Source of the DNA: Alectoria sarmentosa
Taxonomy: Eukaryota; Ascomycota; Lecanoromycetes; Lecanorales; Parmeliaceae
NCBI GenBank assembly: GCA_009733775.1
Contig: WOGZ01000220.1
Location: 1 to 57,892, forward strand
Direction: 5' to 3'
Length of the DNA stretch: 57,892 bases
Shown here: positions 35,301-47,914 of the stretch, in pieces
How the letters are laid out: every line of letters begins with the position of its first letter
Numbering within the stretch: the stretch's first letter is position 1
The notes under the pieces: generated by a model
Told to the model about the DNA's origin: nothing
Seen by the model: only the letters and a program-made list of their open reading frames with translations
Databases searched by the model: none
Translations under genes and position numbers: made by a program

Positions 35301-37550
35301 TTCGTAAAAATCGATAATAATATCATTTTTTTCGATTATAAATGAAAAATCGAAATTTCGAGTTCGATCGTAAAGATCTTTTTTATCAAAATCCGATTTC
35401 AATTAAGTTATGAAAACGATCGAATGAATTTTCATAATCGATGATAATTTTAAATGATATGTCAAACTTTCGATCTTATTAAGGATTTTGAACGATTTAA
35501 TTCGTTATTAATATAATTTGCGATTATGTATATTAAAAATTTCGTAATTATTATGAAGACGTAAATAAATCGAGTTTCTCTTAAAAATTATTAAAGACTT
35601 ATGCGTTTTATTATAATATATCTTAATTATGACGTTAACGAAAGTTAAGAATTTCTCAATTTAATTTCGTTTGAGTTGTTATAAACGATTATATTGTTTC
35701 GAAGACAATTTTGATAACAATTCGAAAATATCGCGGATTTTGAATTCATAAAATATTTCGTTCGGCGACACGTTAATGAATTGATTTTTAAAATTATTGA
35801 AATTGATTTAAAAATACGATAATATCATTGTTCAATCGATATTTTCGAAATTGATAATAATGAAATAACGTAAAACGATCTCGACAGTTTGATTCGTGCG
35901 CTCAAATTGATTATCGATTTAAAAATAATAAATCGTGAAAATAAAAATTTCGATTTCAAACTTCTTGAATATAGTTTGTCAAAATTCGAACATGAATTTA
36001 AAATCACGATTGTTTATAATAACATAAAACATCCCTTAATTATATTGCATTAAATTTGTTAATAAAAGATCATTTCATTTCGCGACGAAATAAATGATCT
36101 TTTTTGACATAAGCAAAACTCTTTTAAAGAATTTATCGATGATAATAAATAAATAATTTAAATCGTTCATCGTTATGAATAAATTAATAATGAAATTCAT
36201 AACGATGATGTGAAACGAAATTTTTGGTTTATTAATAAAAATTATGTTTTCGTAAGGCTTATGGCGCTTGATTTGATTAAATTTATATTTCGAATAATGC
36301 TTTATATAAACTTGAAGGTTTTTAAAAAAATGTTTTAAATATATAAAATCGACGATACGATCGTAAATTTTATGAAATTTTTCATAATTTTATCGATCGT
36401 GAATTAATTCGAAAATTTCTTTTTCGAGAATGTTGAGAATATATAATCGTTTTCGATCATCGTCGAAATTCGTATAATAAATTAAACGATTTCGTAATTT
36501 AAAACGAAGACCCGCTCGTTGAATGATAATATCGTTTTTTGAAATGATTTATTTCGTGATATTTTTGAATGTCGTTGAAATCTGATTTCGACGAAGAGAA
36601 AGGTTTTTCGCTAAAATTTGATTTCGATGAAAAAAAGGGTTTATTATTGAAATTTGATTTCGAAAGAAAAAGTCCTTCGTTGAAGTTTCCTGAATGATTT
36701 CTTAATCAACTTTTCGAGTCTTTTTTTAAACAATTTCCTAAGCATTTTTCTGAGCATTTTTTTAAACATTTTTCTAAACATTTTCCTAAGCAGTTTTCTT
36801 GAATATTTCAAAAACCTTATTTCATTATAAATTTTTAATGTATTCGATAATCAAACGAATCTTGAAATTCTCAAACATTTTTATCAACGTGATGTGATAA
36901 ACAAAATTGTGCAATGTGTCAAATTGTTCGTTTTTTTCCGCGATAATAAATTCTTTTTGATTAAGGCGAGATAAGACATCGAGAACGATATGTTATTTTC
37001 TTAATTTATAATGAAATTTTAAACTTTTAAAACGTTGAATATATTTTAAAACACGAATAAGTCGTAAATTGAGTTTGATAATCGAAAAAATAATTATTAT
37101 AATTTATTTGAAAATTTCGAAAATAACGTTATAATCAATATAAATAATAATGTACGAAATCGATTTTATTATGTGACGAACCTTATTAAGCATTCAAATA
37201 ATTTTAATAAATTTTAATTTCGTTAATTAATATCGAGTTTTTATATTCTTGAGCAATCGATTAAGAAAAAAAATAAAACGTATTTTGAAACGCAAAAGAT
37301 AAACATTTTTAAAAACGTTATCATTAATAATATAATAAATCATAATTTCGAAATCAAAGTTTTTATTAATATCGAAATCGATATATAATGTGAATTTCTC
37401 GTCAAAATAAATAAGAAAAAATGATTTGAAAAGAGTTTTTTATAAAATTCGAAATGTAGTCATCTCGAATTCGATAAACTCGAGAAATTTTATTTTGATA
37501 ACGAAATTTTTTTTATTATTATTTCGCCTTTAATGAATTCGCGAGTATCA
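35301..37550 (-). pseudogene. pol: Gypsy2 RNase H and integrase region, degenerate
   Basis: Co-linear with Gypsy1 13131-15140. It includes a 15-bp tandem array (about 36731-36798, units like TTTCCTAAGCATTTT) that is shorter in Gypsy1 (about 14430-14460), a frame-keeping expansion inside the polyprotein. Individual catalytic residues cannot be assigned. Confidence 0.6.
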
Positions 37551-38450
37551 AAATTTTACGATTTTATAAAGATTTGATAATAATTGCGTAATGAATAACA
37601 TAATCACGCAATTAATTAATCATTTTTAAATAAATTTCGAATTTGAACAAAATACGTGAAAAGGAAAACTTCGAAATCGCTCATAATTTGTTTTTCGCAA
37701 TTCATAATCTTAAAAAATCAATCTTTTAATCGAACAATTGAATAAAGAAATAATCGAGATATGTTTTGATAAAATTCATAAAAATATTAATTTCAAGAAA
37801 AAGATTGAAGATTTGTCGAAAATGATAAAGATGTTTTTTCAAGATTTTAAAATAAATTATAATATCATTAACATAAACTTTTGCGAAAGAAAATCGTCGA
37901 AATAATCGATCGATTTGTTATTATATATAAATGAAGAAATTTTTATATTTTATAACGATCACGTTGAAAGTCTTTTATTCTCGATGATTTACAATTATAA
38001 ACTTATAACGATTTTTGAAATGAATTTTTCATTAATAAAAAAAGTTTACACAATTTACGATGTTAATAAATCGACAATTTTTGATCGAGGAAATAAGATT
38101 CGCTTATAATAATAAAAAATAAAGATTTATTTGAATAATGACGTTTAAACCTTATATATCGATAATTATTCATTTTTTTCTTATATCGTTTGATATAGTC
38201 TTTCAAATAACGAATATTAAATAATTGAATAATGTAAATTTCGTCGTTCAATCGAGACGATCTTATTTATGAAATTTATTAAAGATTTTATCAACGATTT
38301 CCTTGAAATCCTTATTAAGAAAATAAACTTTCATTATCTTGAAAAAAATTTGTTTTTAATTAATTTTAAGCGAAATGCGCATTCATTTTTTTTGAGAAAT
38401 ATCGATAAAGTTTCTTTTTTGTCAAAATTGAAAATATTTATTAACGATAA
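37551..38450 (-). pseudogene. pol: Gypsy2 reverse transcriptase, degenerate
   Basis: The minus strand has the active-site box as YVND (about 37875-37852), one Asp kept. Upstream, frame 38063-38251 (62 residues) covers part of the RT N-terminal region. The same frames continue through stops in Gypsy1. Confidence 0.78.
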
Positions 38451-39480
38451 TTTAAATAATAAGGTTATCTTCGTAAATAATGATTTCATTAAACATTATC
38501 AAATTTGCGTTTATAAAAAGAATGACAATTTTCGAATTAAACGCAGCGTTGATTTTTGATATTATTAAAAAAACGGTTTTCGATATAAATGACGAAGTCA
38601 TATTTGTAGGTGTATTGATAATTGTTTAATAAATGAAAAAAGTATATATTATAATCGTAATCAACAAAATAATCGTCAAAATTGTAATTATCTTTTTAAA
38701 AACACGTTTAATTCAATTCATATGATGTTTTTATTTAAATCGACGTGTAATTAATTCGACAACGTCGACTTTTTCAAAAATAATATAATAACAATTATCA
38801 AAATCTATTTTTTGAATAATTTCAAAATGTAAATTTCGTGAAATCTTGACGATTTGATCAAAATTATTTTTAATTATTATTATAATTATGAAACAATCGA
38901 CGAGGTGAGCGTAAAAAAATAATTGATTTTAATTCAATTCGAAAAAGAAATCTCGATTTGATAAAAAAACATAATGTATAAAAATATGTGTTTCAAAATG
39001 AGCGAGAATGATGATGAATTTTTTGATATGAATAAAATGTGTGATTGCGCGACCTTTTTTGATGCGAATTTCTATAAATATAAAAATCTGATAATTATCA
39101 ATTAACGTTTTGAATTGAAATACGAGAATATCGATTTTTTTAGAAATCATAATATTCATATTCATTAAGACATTAACCTTGAAATCGTTAACGATATAAA
39201 TTTTTCTTAATAAAATTATTATAATGAAATCCTCATCGAGAAAATAAAAAAAAATGATTATAAATTCCGAAATTTAATGTTTATTAAATTTCAATTCTCG
39301 CACAATGATAAAATTAATCGTATTTTGAATTATCAATTTAAAATGTGTTTTGATAAAATATGCTCGATTTATTAAATTAATTAAATATTTTATATTTAAA
39401 TATTCGTTTTTCGTTATTTTGTTAAATAACAATTTGATAACAATCATAATATAATAATAATTTTAAAAAATCTTTTCGAT
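38451..39480 (-). pseudogene. pol: Gypsy2 protease and linker, degenerate
   Basis: The minus-strand frame 39165-38929 (78 residues) begins in the block after the protease active site (MNIMISKKIDIL) and ends SNRDFFFELN. That corresponds to the LPNDRDFxFEP linker motif between protease and RT in fungal gypsy polyproteins; Gypsy4 has FNDRDFLFES at the same place. The DTG active site upstream is not readable. Confidence 0.75.
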
Positions 39481-42095
39481 ATCGACTTCGAAAGCAAAAT
39501 CAATTAATAATTTGATAGTCTTTTTATTTCGTTTATTAAAAACGCGTTTTTTATTTGAGAAAAATGATGTTTTTTTTTTTGAAATATGATTTAATAAAAA
39601 GAAATGCCAAATATTTTTTTAAGAAATAATTTAAATATAAAAATTTCGAAAAACGATGATCTTTTTTTCGACTTTCAAAATGTTAATAAAATTCATTCTC
39701 GAAAAAAAAAATTTGATGATATTTTCGACATCGATAAGTTTTTTCATCAATTATAATAAACGAAACAATTTTCGCAAAAAATTCATCGATTTCGTTTTTT
39801 TGACGAGATTGATAATATTCGATATCTTCGTTAACGTAATAATTCTCGAAATTTGATTACGTGTTTTTTTCAAATAACGATTCAATTTTCAAATCGAAAT
39901 AAATAAACACATTCATTTCGCTAATTTGATATATTATATCTTATTATCGCAAAAACCTATTTGAATAAAAGTTTACGTTTGATTTAAAATTGTTTTTTAA
40001 TTTTTCGAATTCGTTATCTTTATATCGAAGATTTTGTTGATTTAAAAATTGATTTAATAAATTTGATTTTTTGATGATTTATAAAAATTATCGAAATGCG
40101 AGCAATGTAGGATTTGTTTATTAAAAATCTTAAAAAGTTTATTAATAAGATTGAGATTAACGAGATAATTAATTAACAAAATTATTTTCATAATTATAAT
40201 TATTATATATCGAAAATCTTTGAAATTGTTAATAATACGATAAATAAGAAAATAATGATTTGAAAAATTTATTTTGATAATTATTATTATATTAATCAAA
40301 TTGCTTTAATAACGTCGATTTTTTATTAATTTGTTATTATAAATCTCGATTTTGCCTTCTCATCTCATATCAAATGTTTTTTTTGAAATTAAATTAATTC
40401 AAAAATTGATTTAATGTTATTGTAAACGTAAATTTTAAAATGTCACGTCGAATTTCAAATGTTAAATTGTTTTAAGTTAAAGATAATTGATTATAAATTG
40501 AGGTTATATGAATTATTTTGATATGTCTTAATATATTTTAAACAAAAAATCGAAAAATGCGTTTTTATCGAGCATTATTTATAATATAATGCTCATTTTA
40601 TAAGAATTGCAATGTCACGAAAGTTTTTTTCTGAACTTCTCGATAAGAGTCTCGCTTTAATTATTAATCAAAACATTTTTCAAATCTCGTTTCTTCAATT
40701 TTATAAACTTTATGAAATGTCAAATGAAAACATTATCACGTAAACACGTTGATAAAATTTCTTATATCTTATCTTTTTCTTTCAAATTGAGAAAATCCTT
40801 GAACTTATTTATAAAAACATAAACGTTTCGATAAAAAACATGTTGATTAACATTAATTATTAACGAATTGAAATTGCTAAAATCCTCGTAAAAAGAATCA
40901 AAAAATCCGATGTCGTCAACCTTAAAATGTGTTAACAAGTTATTTTCATTATCAACATCATCATTTTCGAGAAGACCTTGATCTCTTGTCGAACCGATCG
41001 AACCTTGTTACGAAAAATTGTCGCGAACGTATTGAACAACTGCGGCGGAAGCTGTTGCGATAATAATTATTTGGATTTGAGGATCATTAAAATCCATTTT
41101 ATTCGACGGGTCAATGAGACGAGAGTATATTTGATAAACGTCGAGTCGATTGTAATAAATCTTTCACCTCGCTCTTCTATATTATTAAAGCACATTATAA
41201 TTTTATTTTGAAATTGTAAAGAGTGCAAATTGTAAAGCATGTTCTACAATACAAAGAAAAAATTAAAATAATATAAATTGATTTATTATTGACTGAGTTA
41301 TTCGATAAACGCCGAGGGTACTAAATTTCAAATTAGAAATTTGTTACATCTCGGCGTTTATCAGATAATTTCTTCGACAGAAATAATTCTCATAATATCG
41401 AAAGAATTGCTCGTCGAATCAAAAGACGTGATCGTCGATGACATATGCGAAATTGTTTTTATAAAAAAAGAATCTTCTCGCAATTTGCTTAAAATCTTAA
41501 TATCGTTTTTAAAAGATTTTAAAACGATATAAAAGATAAATTTATCGAAGACTCAATTGATAAATCAAAAAGATAATTTAATAAAATTTGATCTTATTCG
41601 AAAACGTGCTTTTTTCGTCGAGAAAATTCCTTTATTAATCGATAAAGATCGAAAATTCTTTTTGATTATATCTTAAATTGAAAATCGATAATCGTCGTCG
41701 ATTAAACTTGTATAAACGTGATTATTGTGAATGAATTCTTCAAATTGAAAGGCGAGAATCATCGTATTTTTGAAAATGAGGTTTAAGACAAAAAATGAAC
41801 TCGAGAAAAAAGAAGCCAGTTTGATTGTCTTATTGAAATTTAATAATTAACGACGTTATTATATCGGCGATTGAGAAGATATTGCTGAATAAACAATTGC
41901 TTCGAAAATGTTTAAAAACGATTTCGAAAGCTGTTTTGATAGCGAAGCGAAAGAATTTATCGGACGAAGAATTGATAAATTATGATGCTTTTTAGTTGAT
42001 GCTTATCGGATTAAAACGATAAATTGATTATCGAATCTTGATGTTTATCAAGTAAAGAAATGATATTAATAAGATAATATCGATGTTGCTATCAT
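39481..42095 (-). pseudogene. Gypsy2 leader and gag, degenerate
   Basis: Right-hand part of the minus-strand element. Minus-strand frame 40054-40299 agrees with 17815-18060 of Gypsy1, including the CSHFDNFYKS motif that may be a zinc-finger relic. The plus-strand frames 39656-39856, 40978-41211 and 41341-41532 are antisense or MITE-derived. Confidence 0.55.
41132..41363. mobile_element. 232-bp MITE with hairpin ends
   Basis: Inserted in Gypsy2 gag and absent from the matching place of Gypsy1 (about 18885). Ends are inverted: TGATAAACGTCGAG on the left and CTCGGCGTTTATCA on the right. A second copy of the terminal word (GATAAACGCCGAG, 41301-41313) near the right end forms a hairpin with it around an AAATTTCAAATTAGAAATTT loop. 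No coding capacity. The target duplication is ambiguous (TA or TAT). The superfamily cannot be named from the ends alone. Confidence 0.85.
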
Positions 42096-42279
42096 TATTA
42101 AAACATAATCTTGATAATTTATAAAAGACATAAAAGTATATAAGAATCTTGATTCTTTTTATTTAAAAATCTAATTATTTATAATGCGGAATTAAGGACC
42201 TTGTCAAGGTACTTTCTCGGCAGACAAAACTCCTTGACAAGGCAGATATCTTGTCAAGCCTACATGCTTGCCCATAACA
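42096..42279 (-). repeat. Gypsy2 5' LTR (184 bp)
   Basis: Plus-strand ends TATTAAAACATAATC (from TGTTAAGGC by G-to-A) ... CCCATAACA. In the minus direction it starts the element; the interior begins ATGATAGCAACATCGATATT, the least mutated version of the shared gypsy leader start. Confidence 0.88.
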
Positions 42280-43488
42280 ATTTCGCTTATAAAACACACT
42301 TTTAAAAAAACTTATTTTCGTGACGTGCATTTTTTTTTTAAATATGTTTATAATATTATAAACATTAAAAATAACGAGCTTATTCGAATTAATTTTTAAA
42401 TTTATCTAAAAAATCTCGTTTTAAAATAATGATTAATAAAGTTCATTAATAATAATAAACGTTTAATTAGATTAAATAATAAATTTGATAAATGAAAACG
42501 AATATTTATAAACAAATTTAAAACATTTATCTATGTCGTTATCGACTCATTTCTCAAAAAACGTTATATTCTTTATAACGTTAATAATTATCGAAAATCG
42601 TGAAAATACGTTCAACGTATTCTCTGATTTATTAAAAACGTAAATTTTATTAATATGAGAAATCAAATCGACGTGATTTATAATAATTTGAATTTTGAAT
42701 TAAAACGAGATGTTCAATATCTTAAAAATAATATTAATTTATAAGATTTTTTTATCGAGCTTAATGATTTCAAGCATAATTAATAAACATATATAAATAA
42801 ATATGATAAAGAAAAAAATGTTGATATCGATATCGAAAATTTTGCTTTTGAATTTTCGCAATTAAATCGATAATTTCGATTTAATAATAACAATAAAAAA
42901 AATTAAAGTCAATTTCAATTTCGATAATAATAAGATTTTGAATATGCTTAATAATCGTTTTACGATCGATAATTTTATTAATCTTATTATTCGTTTTTTT
43001 TTCGTTAAATTAATTTAAACGCTTATCTTAATTAATAGCAATAAAATTACGATTAATATAATTAATAATCAAATTTTTAATATCAAATTCGTTAATCTCA
43101 AACATTATTAAAGACGCGTTAACTTTTATAAATTATCGTTTTATTAAATGAATACGATTTAACATTTTCGAATTCTCGATTTCAAATTAAAACGAATTTC
43201 TCAACAAATTTTTCGACGAATTTCTCAAAAAGAGATTAAAGATTTTTAAATTGAAATTTTCAAAGAATTTTATAATCGTAATCGCGTTTTAAGATAATTG
43301 TTTATTAGGTTTTCGTTAATGAGAATATCGACGATTATCATGAAAATGAATTTTAAAAAGAAAATATCGAAACGAAATTTTTATATTTCGTCGACGAAGA
43401 TTAATATAATAATGAAATATATTATAATAATTTCGATTATTCGTCGAATGCGATCGAAAATTAATTTCTAAATTTCGTAAATATCGAA
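42280..43488 (+). pseudogene. Gypsy4 gag, continuation, degenerate
   Basis: Gag of Gypsy4 resumes here. A conserved-looking stretch is QIDVIYNNLNFELK (about 42664). Around 42850-43480 the frame is rich in Asn, Phe, Arg and Ser with many stops, as expected for a Gln/Arg-rich gag tail in which CAA/CAG codons became stops. No canonical zinc knuckle is seen. Confidence 0.5.
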
Positions 43489-44799
43489 ATCTATTGTCGT
43501 TATTACCAGAAAACTTTTTCATTCAAAATTAAACTTTATAAACATTTATGAAATAAATGTTCAAATAAATTCAAATAAGTTTAAAATAACGAAACGTTAA
43601 AGAATCTTAAATTTTCAATCATTTTCAAAATCATCAAATTCGATTTTTTGATTAAAGATTTCGACATAAAATCCGCTTTTCGAAATTGAAATTATATTTA
43701 TATAAATGTTCGCTTGAAACCGAAAAAAAAAAAAAAAACGTTTATTTAAATATTAAATATAATATTATTTTGAATGATTAATTATGATCTAAAAATTTAT
43801 TAAATAGCATTAAAATTATTGAAATAATTTCGCTTTTATGTGTTCATAAAATGAAAATCAATAAACATGAAATCGATAAATATATAATTATGAAACTTTA
43901 TTTCTCGAGAATGAATTCGCGAAAAAATAAAGTTTTTGTTTATTTACGAAGAGAGATATATATTATCGACGGTCTTCGAGCAAAAATGTTGATTAATAAC
44001 AATATTATCGATTTTTAAAATATCGTTATTGATATTATCAATAAAACGATATATATAAATAATTATAAAATTATAATTAAGGTCTCAACACGTTTATATA
44101 ATGAATTCATTAAAAAGAATATTTATATTTAATCGATAATTCTCGTTTCGCCTTATAATAACGTGATTCTTTTAATAAAATTTATTAATTTGTTTAACGA
44201 TCGTGATTTTTTATTCGAATCATTTACGCAAATAAATTTGATTTTGTTTATTCATTTAATTAATCATTTCATAATTAATTTTCTCGTCAAAAATAATATA
44301 AATTTTTCGATATAATTATTAAAAAAGTTGAAATTTAATAACGTTTTCGAAATGAAATATAAAATTTGTTTTTAAATAGCAATTGAGTTTAATTTTATCA
44401 TAATTCGCTCGATGAATTTCTTCGTAAAATTTATAAAAAAAACTTAAAAACGAAATTCTTAAATTTATTATGTCGATTTTTTTCAGATAAAAAGTCAAAT
44501 TGTTTAACGATGTAATAATTTATAATAACGAATAAAAAATTCAAACTTTGACAAATCTCGTTATTAATTTTTTCAAGATTTGAAAAAATAATGATTTCGT
44601 TAACATTTCTCAAAAAAAATAAATGAAGATTTTTTTAAAAAATGATTAATAATTTAAAGTTAACAATAAAGTTAAGATTTATTTATTTAATGTTAAAAAT
44701 CGTGAAGTTATTAATCGAACATTCGACGATTTTCATTATTAAAATCGTTTAAAATTTATTAAAAACGTTACGTCGTTTATTTATTTAATTTTTATGATT
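43489..44799 (+). pseudogene. pol: Gypsy4 zinc finger, protease and linker, degenerate
   Basis: At 43489-43563 the frame reads IYCRYYQKTFSFKIKLYKHL-stop-NKC: a Cys-x2-(Cys)...Leu-x-x-His...Cys finger with the second Cys read as Tyr. Then comes an aspartic protease: YLNIKYNII at about 43740 stands for the LDTGCT active site, GLRAKMLINNNII at about 43973 is the flap-side block, and FNDRDFLFES (44192-44221) is the linker motif before RT. It would cut the polyprotein in the particle; here the active Asp and Gly codons are lost. Confidence 0.8.
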
Positions 44800-45609
44800 T
44801 AAAAAACGTTTTTTTAATAACGAGCGCAAAGGTAAATCGATAATTGATATTAAGAGTTTAAATGATTTAATAATATGAGATGCGTACGTCTTATTATTAT
44901 AAAACGAAATTATTAATATGTTTATAAATTATTAATATATCGTTATAATTAACGTTATTTCATTTTTTTATCAATAACGTGTTTATTCGAATTATAAATA
45001 TATATTAATAATTGTTTTTTATCCAGATTAAGAAACTTTTAATGTCTCGATTATAAGATATATAAATTTAATAATTTATATATAACGTTAAATAAATGAA
45101 ATCTTACGTTATCTTAAAAACGCGAAAGTTAAGATTTACGTCGACGACGTTATTATCGAAACAATTATTTTTTAAAAACATTTAAACGATCTTAAAGAAC
45201 TTTTCGCATTTTTTTAAAAATTCAACATTGTAATCTCATTAAATAAAACATATTTTGAATATTTAAATGTTAATTTGCTCGATCGTAAAATTAATTTTTT
45301 TAATTTAATCTCATTTAAAGAAAAGTTAAAAAAAAATTCGATCTTAAATATTCGATTACATTTAACGAATTTAAACATTATTTGAATTTGATCGAATATT
45401 TATATTAATATATACATTTTTATATTTAAATCTCTTAATTATTATAAAAGTTAAAGACGTTGTTTCTCAAAAAAACCTCGATCGTAAATCATTAACGCAA
45501 ATAATATGCTTTAAAGCGACGTCTTTTTAAGTTTATCGAGACAAAAATCGTGTCATTTCAATCACTTTAAAACGTCTTATTAAAATCATCAGTTTTTATA
45601 CATTTTAAT
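44800..45609 (+). pseudogene. pol: Gypsy4 reverse transcriptase with intact YVDD
   Basis: IIDIKSLNDLIMRDAY (about 44835-44882) is the VVDIRGLN block. ISFFYQ and TFNVSI follow at about 44958 and 45038. The catalytic IYVDDV is fully intact at 45134-45151, because its codons (TAC GTC GAC GAC GTT) hold C only in CpG steps. Then come HLNDLKELFAFF and FNIVISLNKTYF. Stops elsewhere make the gene dead. This is a textbook Ty3/gypsy RT arrangement. Confidence 0.9.
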
Positions 45610-46120
45610 GATAATAAAATATTATAAATTAACTTAAACGATTCGAAAGAATAAGATTTCAACGTTATCATATTTTATATCAAAAATGATAAAAAAGTCG
45701 TTGATAATAAATTCCCATTTTGTATAAATTGCGAATTGATTTTATTTTCATTAAGACTTTTTATTTTCGCTGAAAAGAATTATTAATTTATCGAATTAAA
45801 AATAATTAATTTTATATGAATATTTAAGAAGATCAAATATATAATAAAATCTTTTAAACATCTCGTGAAAATATAAATTAATTATTCGACAATTTTCGAT
45901 ATTATAAAATAAAATTTTATTATTTTAATTTTATCGATTATGCGTATAAATATTAAATTTATTCGCGCTTCTCAATTTCTTCGTTAATTTAATCTTGATA
46001 TCAAATATAAGTCGAATAAAAAACATATACTTTTCGATGTCTTATCGAAATTAATAAATTTTAATATTGTTTTTTTATCCTCAGATTATTTCGAGCTTGA
46101 CGCGTTACCTTATATAATAA
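45610..46120 (+). pseudogene. pol: Gypsy4 RNase H, degenerate
   Basis: YINLNDSKE (about 45624) stands for the first RNase H motif (normally DLDASKEFG). Then KNDKKVVDNKFPF (about 45685) and YSTIFDI (about 45890), and at the end a DVLSKLINFNIVFL stretch (about 46040), equivalent to the PDALSRL end of the domain. Confidence 0.82.
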
Positions 46121-46800
46121 TTTTAACATTTTTTTCACAATTATTTTAATATAATTAAGTTTTAATTTTTATAAAAAATGTTTATTTAAATATTAAGAAA
46201 ACGCGTATTAAAAACGCATTGTTAAATAATTAAACGATAATATCGTTTTCGACGAAAACGTTATATTCTTATCTTTTATTTAAAAGAAAAATCTTTTGAT
46301 TATAAAAGTGGATTTATACTTCTCATCGCGTTCGAAAGATTTTCGTTTGAAAAAATGTTTTAAAAATTCTCAAAAATTATTTCCTCAACTTCGAAATTTC
46401 TAAAAAAAAATTCCGAAAATTCTTAAAAAGTCTCGAAAAGATCCTCGAATTTATATTTCTCATCGCGTCCGAAAAAAAACATTCAAAAGAAAATTTTAAA
46501 AGTTTTTAGAAAATTGTTTTCTCAATTTCGAAAGTTTTTGAATTTTTTTTCGAAGATTTTTAAAAAACCTCGAAAAGATCTTCGAATAACGATTTAATCT
46601 TTTATGTTAATAAAATCTCGAAAAGTTAACGTTTTTGCATTTCATCGAATCTCGTTAAGATAATTTTTATCATAATATATAACATTAACGATTATTTTAA
46701 CTTTTAAAGATATTATGAAAAAAAAATTTTGATACGTGCACGGGCTTGTTAGATAATGAGATTTTATATATTATTATTTAAAATGCTTAATTTTGCAAAG
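46121..46800 (+). repeat. Gypsy4 RNase H-integrase spacer with a 137-bp tandem duplication
   Basis: Two units (about 46313-46449 and 46450-46587) start TTTATAYTTCTCATCGCGT and end CTCGAAAAGATCYTCGAAT. A length of 137 bp is not a multiple of three, so the duplication breaks the frame and must have followed inactivation. The rest, to 46800, is coding remnant leading into the integrase. Confidence 0.7.
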
Positions 46801-47660
46801 TCGTTATTATACATTTTATAAAAATCTTTAATTTATTTTCTCGTTATTAATATCGTTTCATATATTAACGTTAAATTTTATATTACATTATTTCATTTTA
46901 ACGAATTTTTCGACGTTATAATGTTTGAAATTTATAAATTTATAAAAATCATTTAATTTATATTCGATAAATTTATTTGATCGATAATTAATTGAGTTAA
47001 AACTTTATTCGAACGTTTTAATATCGTCGATTAAAATATTTTAAAAATGATAATTAATGATAAAGATTTAAAGTTTTTATCGAAATTATGAATCTCGCTT
47101 TTTAAATTTTTCGAAATAAAATTGTTTTATTCGATAACTTATTATTTTCAAACGAATGAAATTAATAAATATATTAATTAAATTGCGAAAATCGCGTTAC
47201 GATATTTCGTGTATATATTCGAAAAATAGTCGATGTGATTTAAAACCTTATTTCGAATTTAAATTATTTGAAACGATTCATCAATCTCGAGTGACGTTAT
47301 TTTCAATTAAATTGTTTACGAATTTATGTCGAATAAATCGTTAAATCTTTTAAAATTTTCTTTTAAAATAAATTATGTAAAAACACGCGTTATTATTAAA
47401 AACGTAATCGATTTTACTTAAATATCAAATAAGTTTTAGTATAATCGTCGATATTATTTTATATTTCTCAAAATTAATAATTAAATCTTATTACGTTTTT
47501 ATAAAAATTATAAGATTTCATTTATTTTAAACGTTATTAAAAAATTCACGTAATAATATATCGAATTTTTTAAGGTTATTAAAAGAATTGATAAATTAGC
47601 ATATAAATTTATCGTTTCAAAAGATTAACGAATATATTCGATTTTCATTATATGATAATT
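46801..47660 (+). pseudogene. pol: Gypsy4 integrase core and GPY/F module, degenerate
   Basis: Plus strand: EIYKFIKII (about 46929) after the first catalytic Asp region, then MINDKDLKFLSKL at about 47050 for the SDRDxKF motif with the second Asp, then YSITYYFQTNE (about 47124) for the H-P-Q-T-D block. Next are IAKIALRYF-like residues and frame 47156-47344, which begins one base off the main frame. The GPY/F module appears as FFKVIKRIDKLAYKF at about 47565-47609. Its role would be insertion of the cDNA. Confidence 0.82.
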
Positions 47661-47914
47661 TGAGTCGTATTCAAATTCGTAAAAAAATTCTTTTCGACGT
47701 TTTCGTTTTCAACATTTTTTTTTTTATATTTATTAATGAGAACGAAATCGAGAATTATAAAATTAAGCGATTTTTTAATAAAAGAATAATACGTAAAAAA
47801 AAAAATTCGTTATCGAATATTTCATACGATAAAAAGATTACGATTTTAAATTTGATAAATAATATAACGTTAAGAAATTTGACGATGTCGAAAAACTTGT
47901 CAAGAATTGATTTT
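47661..47914 (+). pseudogene. pol: Gypsy4 chromodomain, degenerate
   Basis: ENEIENYKIKRFFNKRI followed by EYFIR-stop-KDYDFKFDK-stop-YNVKKFDDVEKLVKN (about 47740-47905) is a chromodomain core with the Trp codons turned to stops. Parts are open in another frame as 47660-47977. The coding similarity ends at about 47905; sequence of the inverted copia block starts directly after it. Confidence 0.82.

Larger units (their letters stand above)
34611..42279 (-). mobile_element. Gypsy2: chromovirus, full length, carrying a MITE
   Basis: 7669 bp, with 184-bp LTRs (34611-34794 and 42096-42279). Flanking 5-mers are GTTTT (34606-34610) and ATTTC (42280-42284); each differs from a common GTTTC by one RIP-type transition, so this is probably a mutated target duplication. 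It is inserted in Gypsy4 gag. Coding is on the minus strand and co-linear with Gypsy1: protease at about 39250-38750, RT about 38400-37500, chromodomain about 35290-35145. The MITE at 41132-41363 interrupts gag. Confidence 0.9.
33562..47914 (+). mobile_element. Gypsy4: chromovirus with 5' LTR, 3' end missing, split by Gypsy2
   Basis: Plus-strand Ty3/gypsy element. The 5' LTR (33562-33744, 183 bp) is related in sequence to the reverse complement of the Gypsy1 LTR. The interior runs 33745-34610 and resumes at 42280 after Gypsy2. Reading through stops gives gag, a Cys/His finger (43489-43563), protease (about 43640-44240), RT (about 44800-45600), RNase H (about 45610-46110), integrase (about 46800-47640) and a chromodomain (about 47740-47905). 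No 3' LTR follows; copia-type sequence starts at about 47915. Without Gypsy2 about 6.7 kb remain. Confidence 0.85.

Noticed and set aside
41341..41532. 63-residue plus-strand frame
   Set aside because: Starts in the MITE and runs antisense through Gypsy2 gag.
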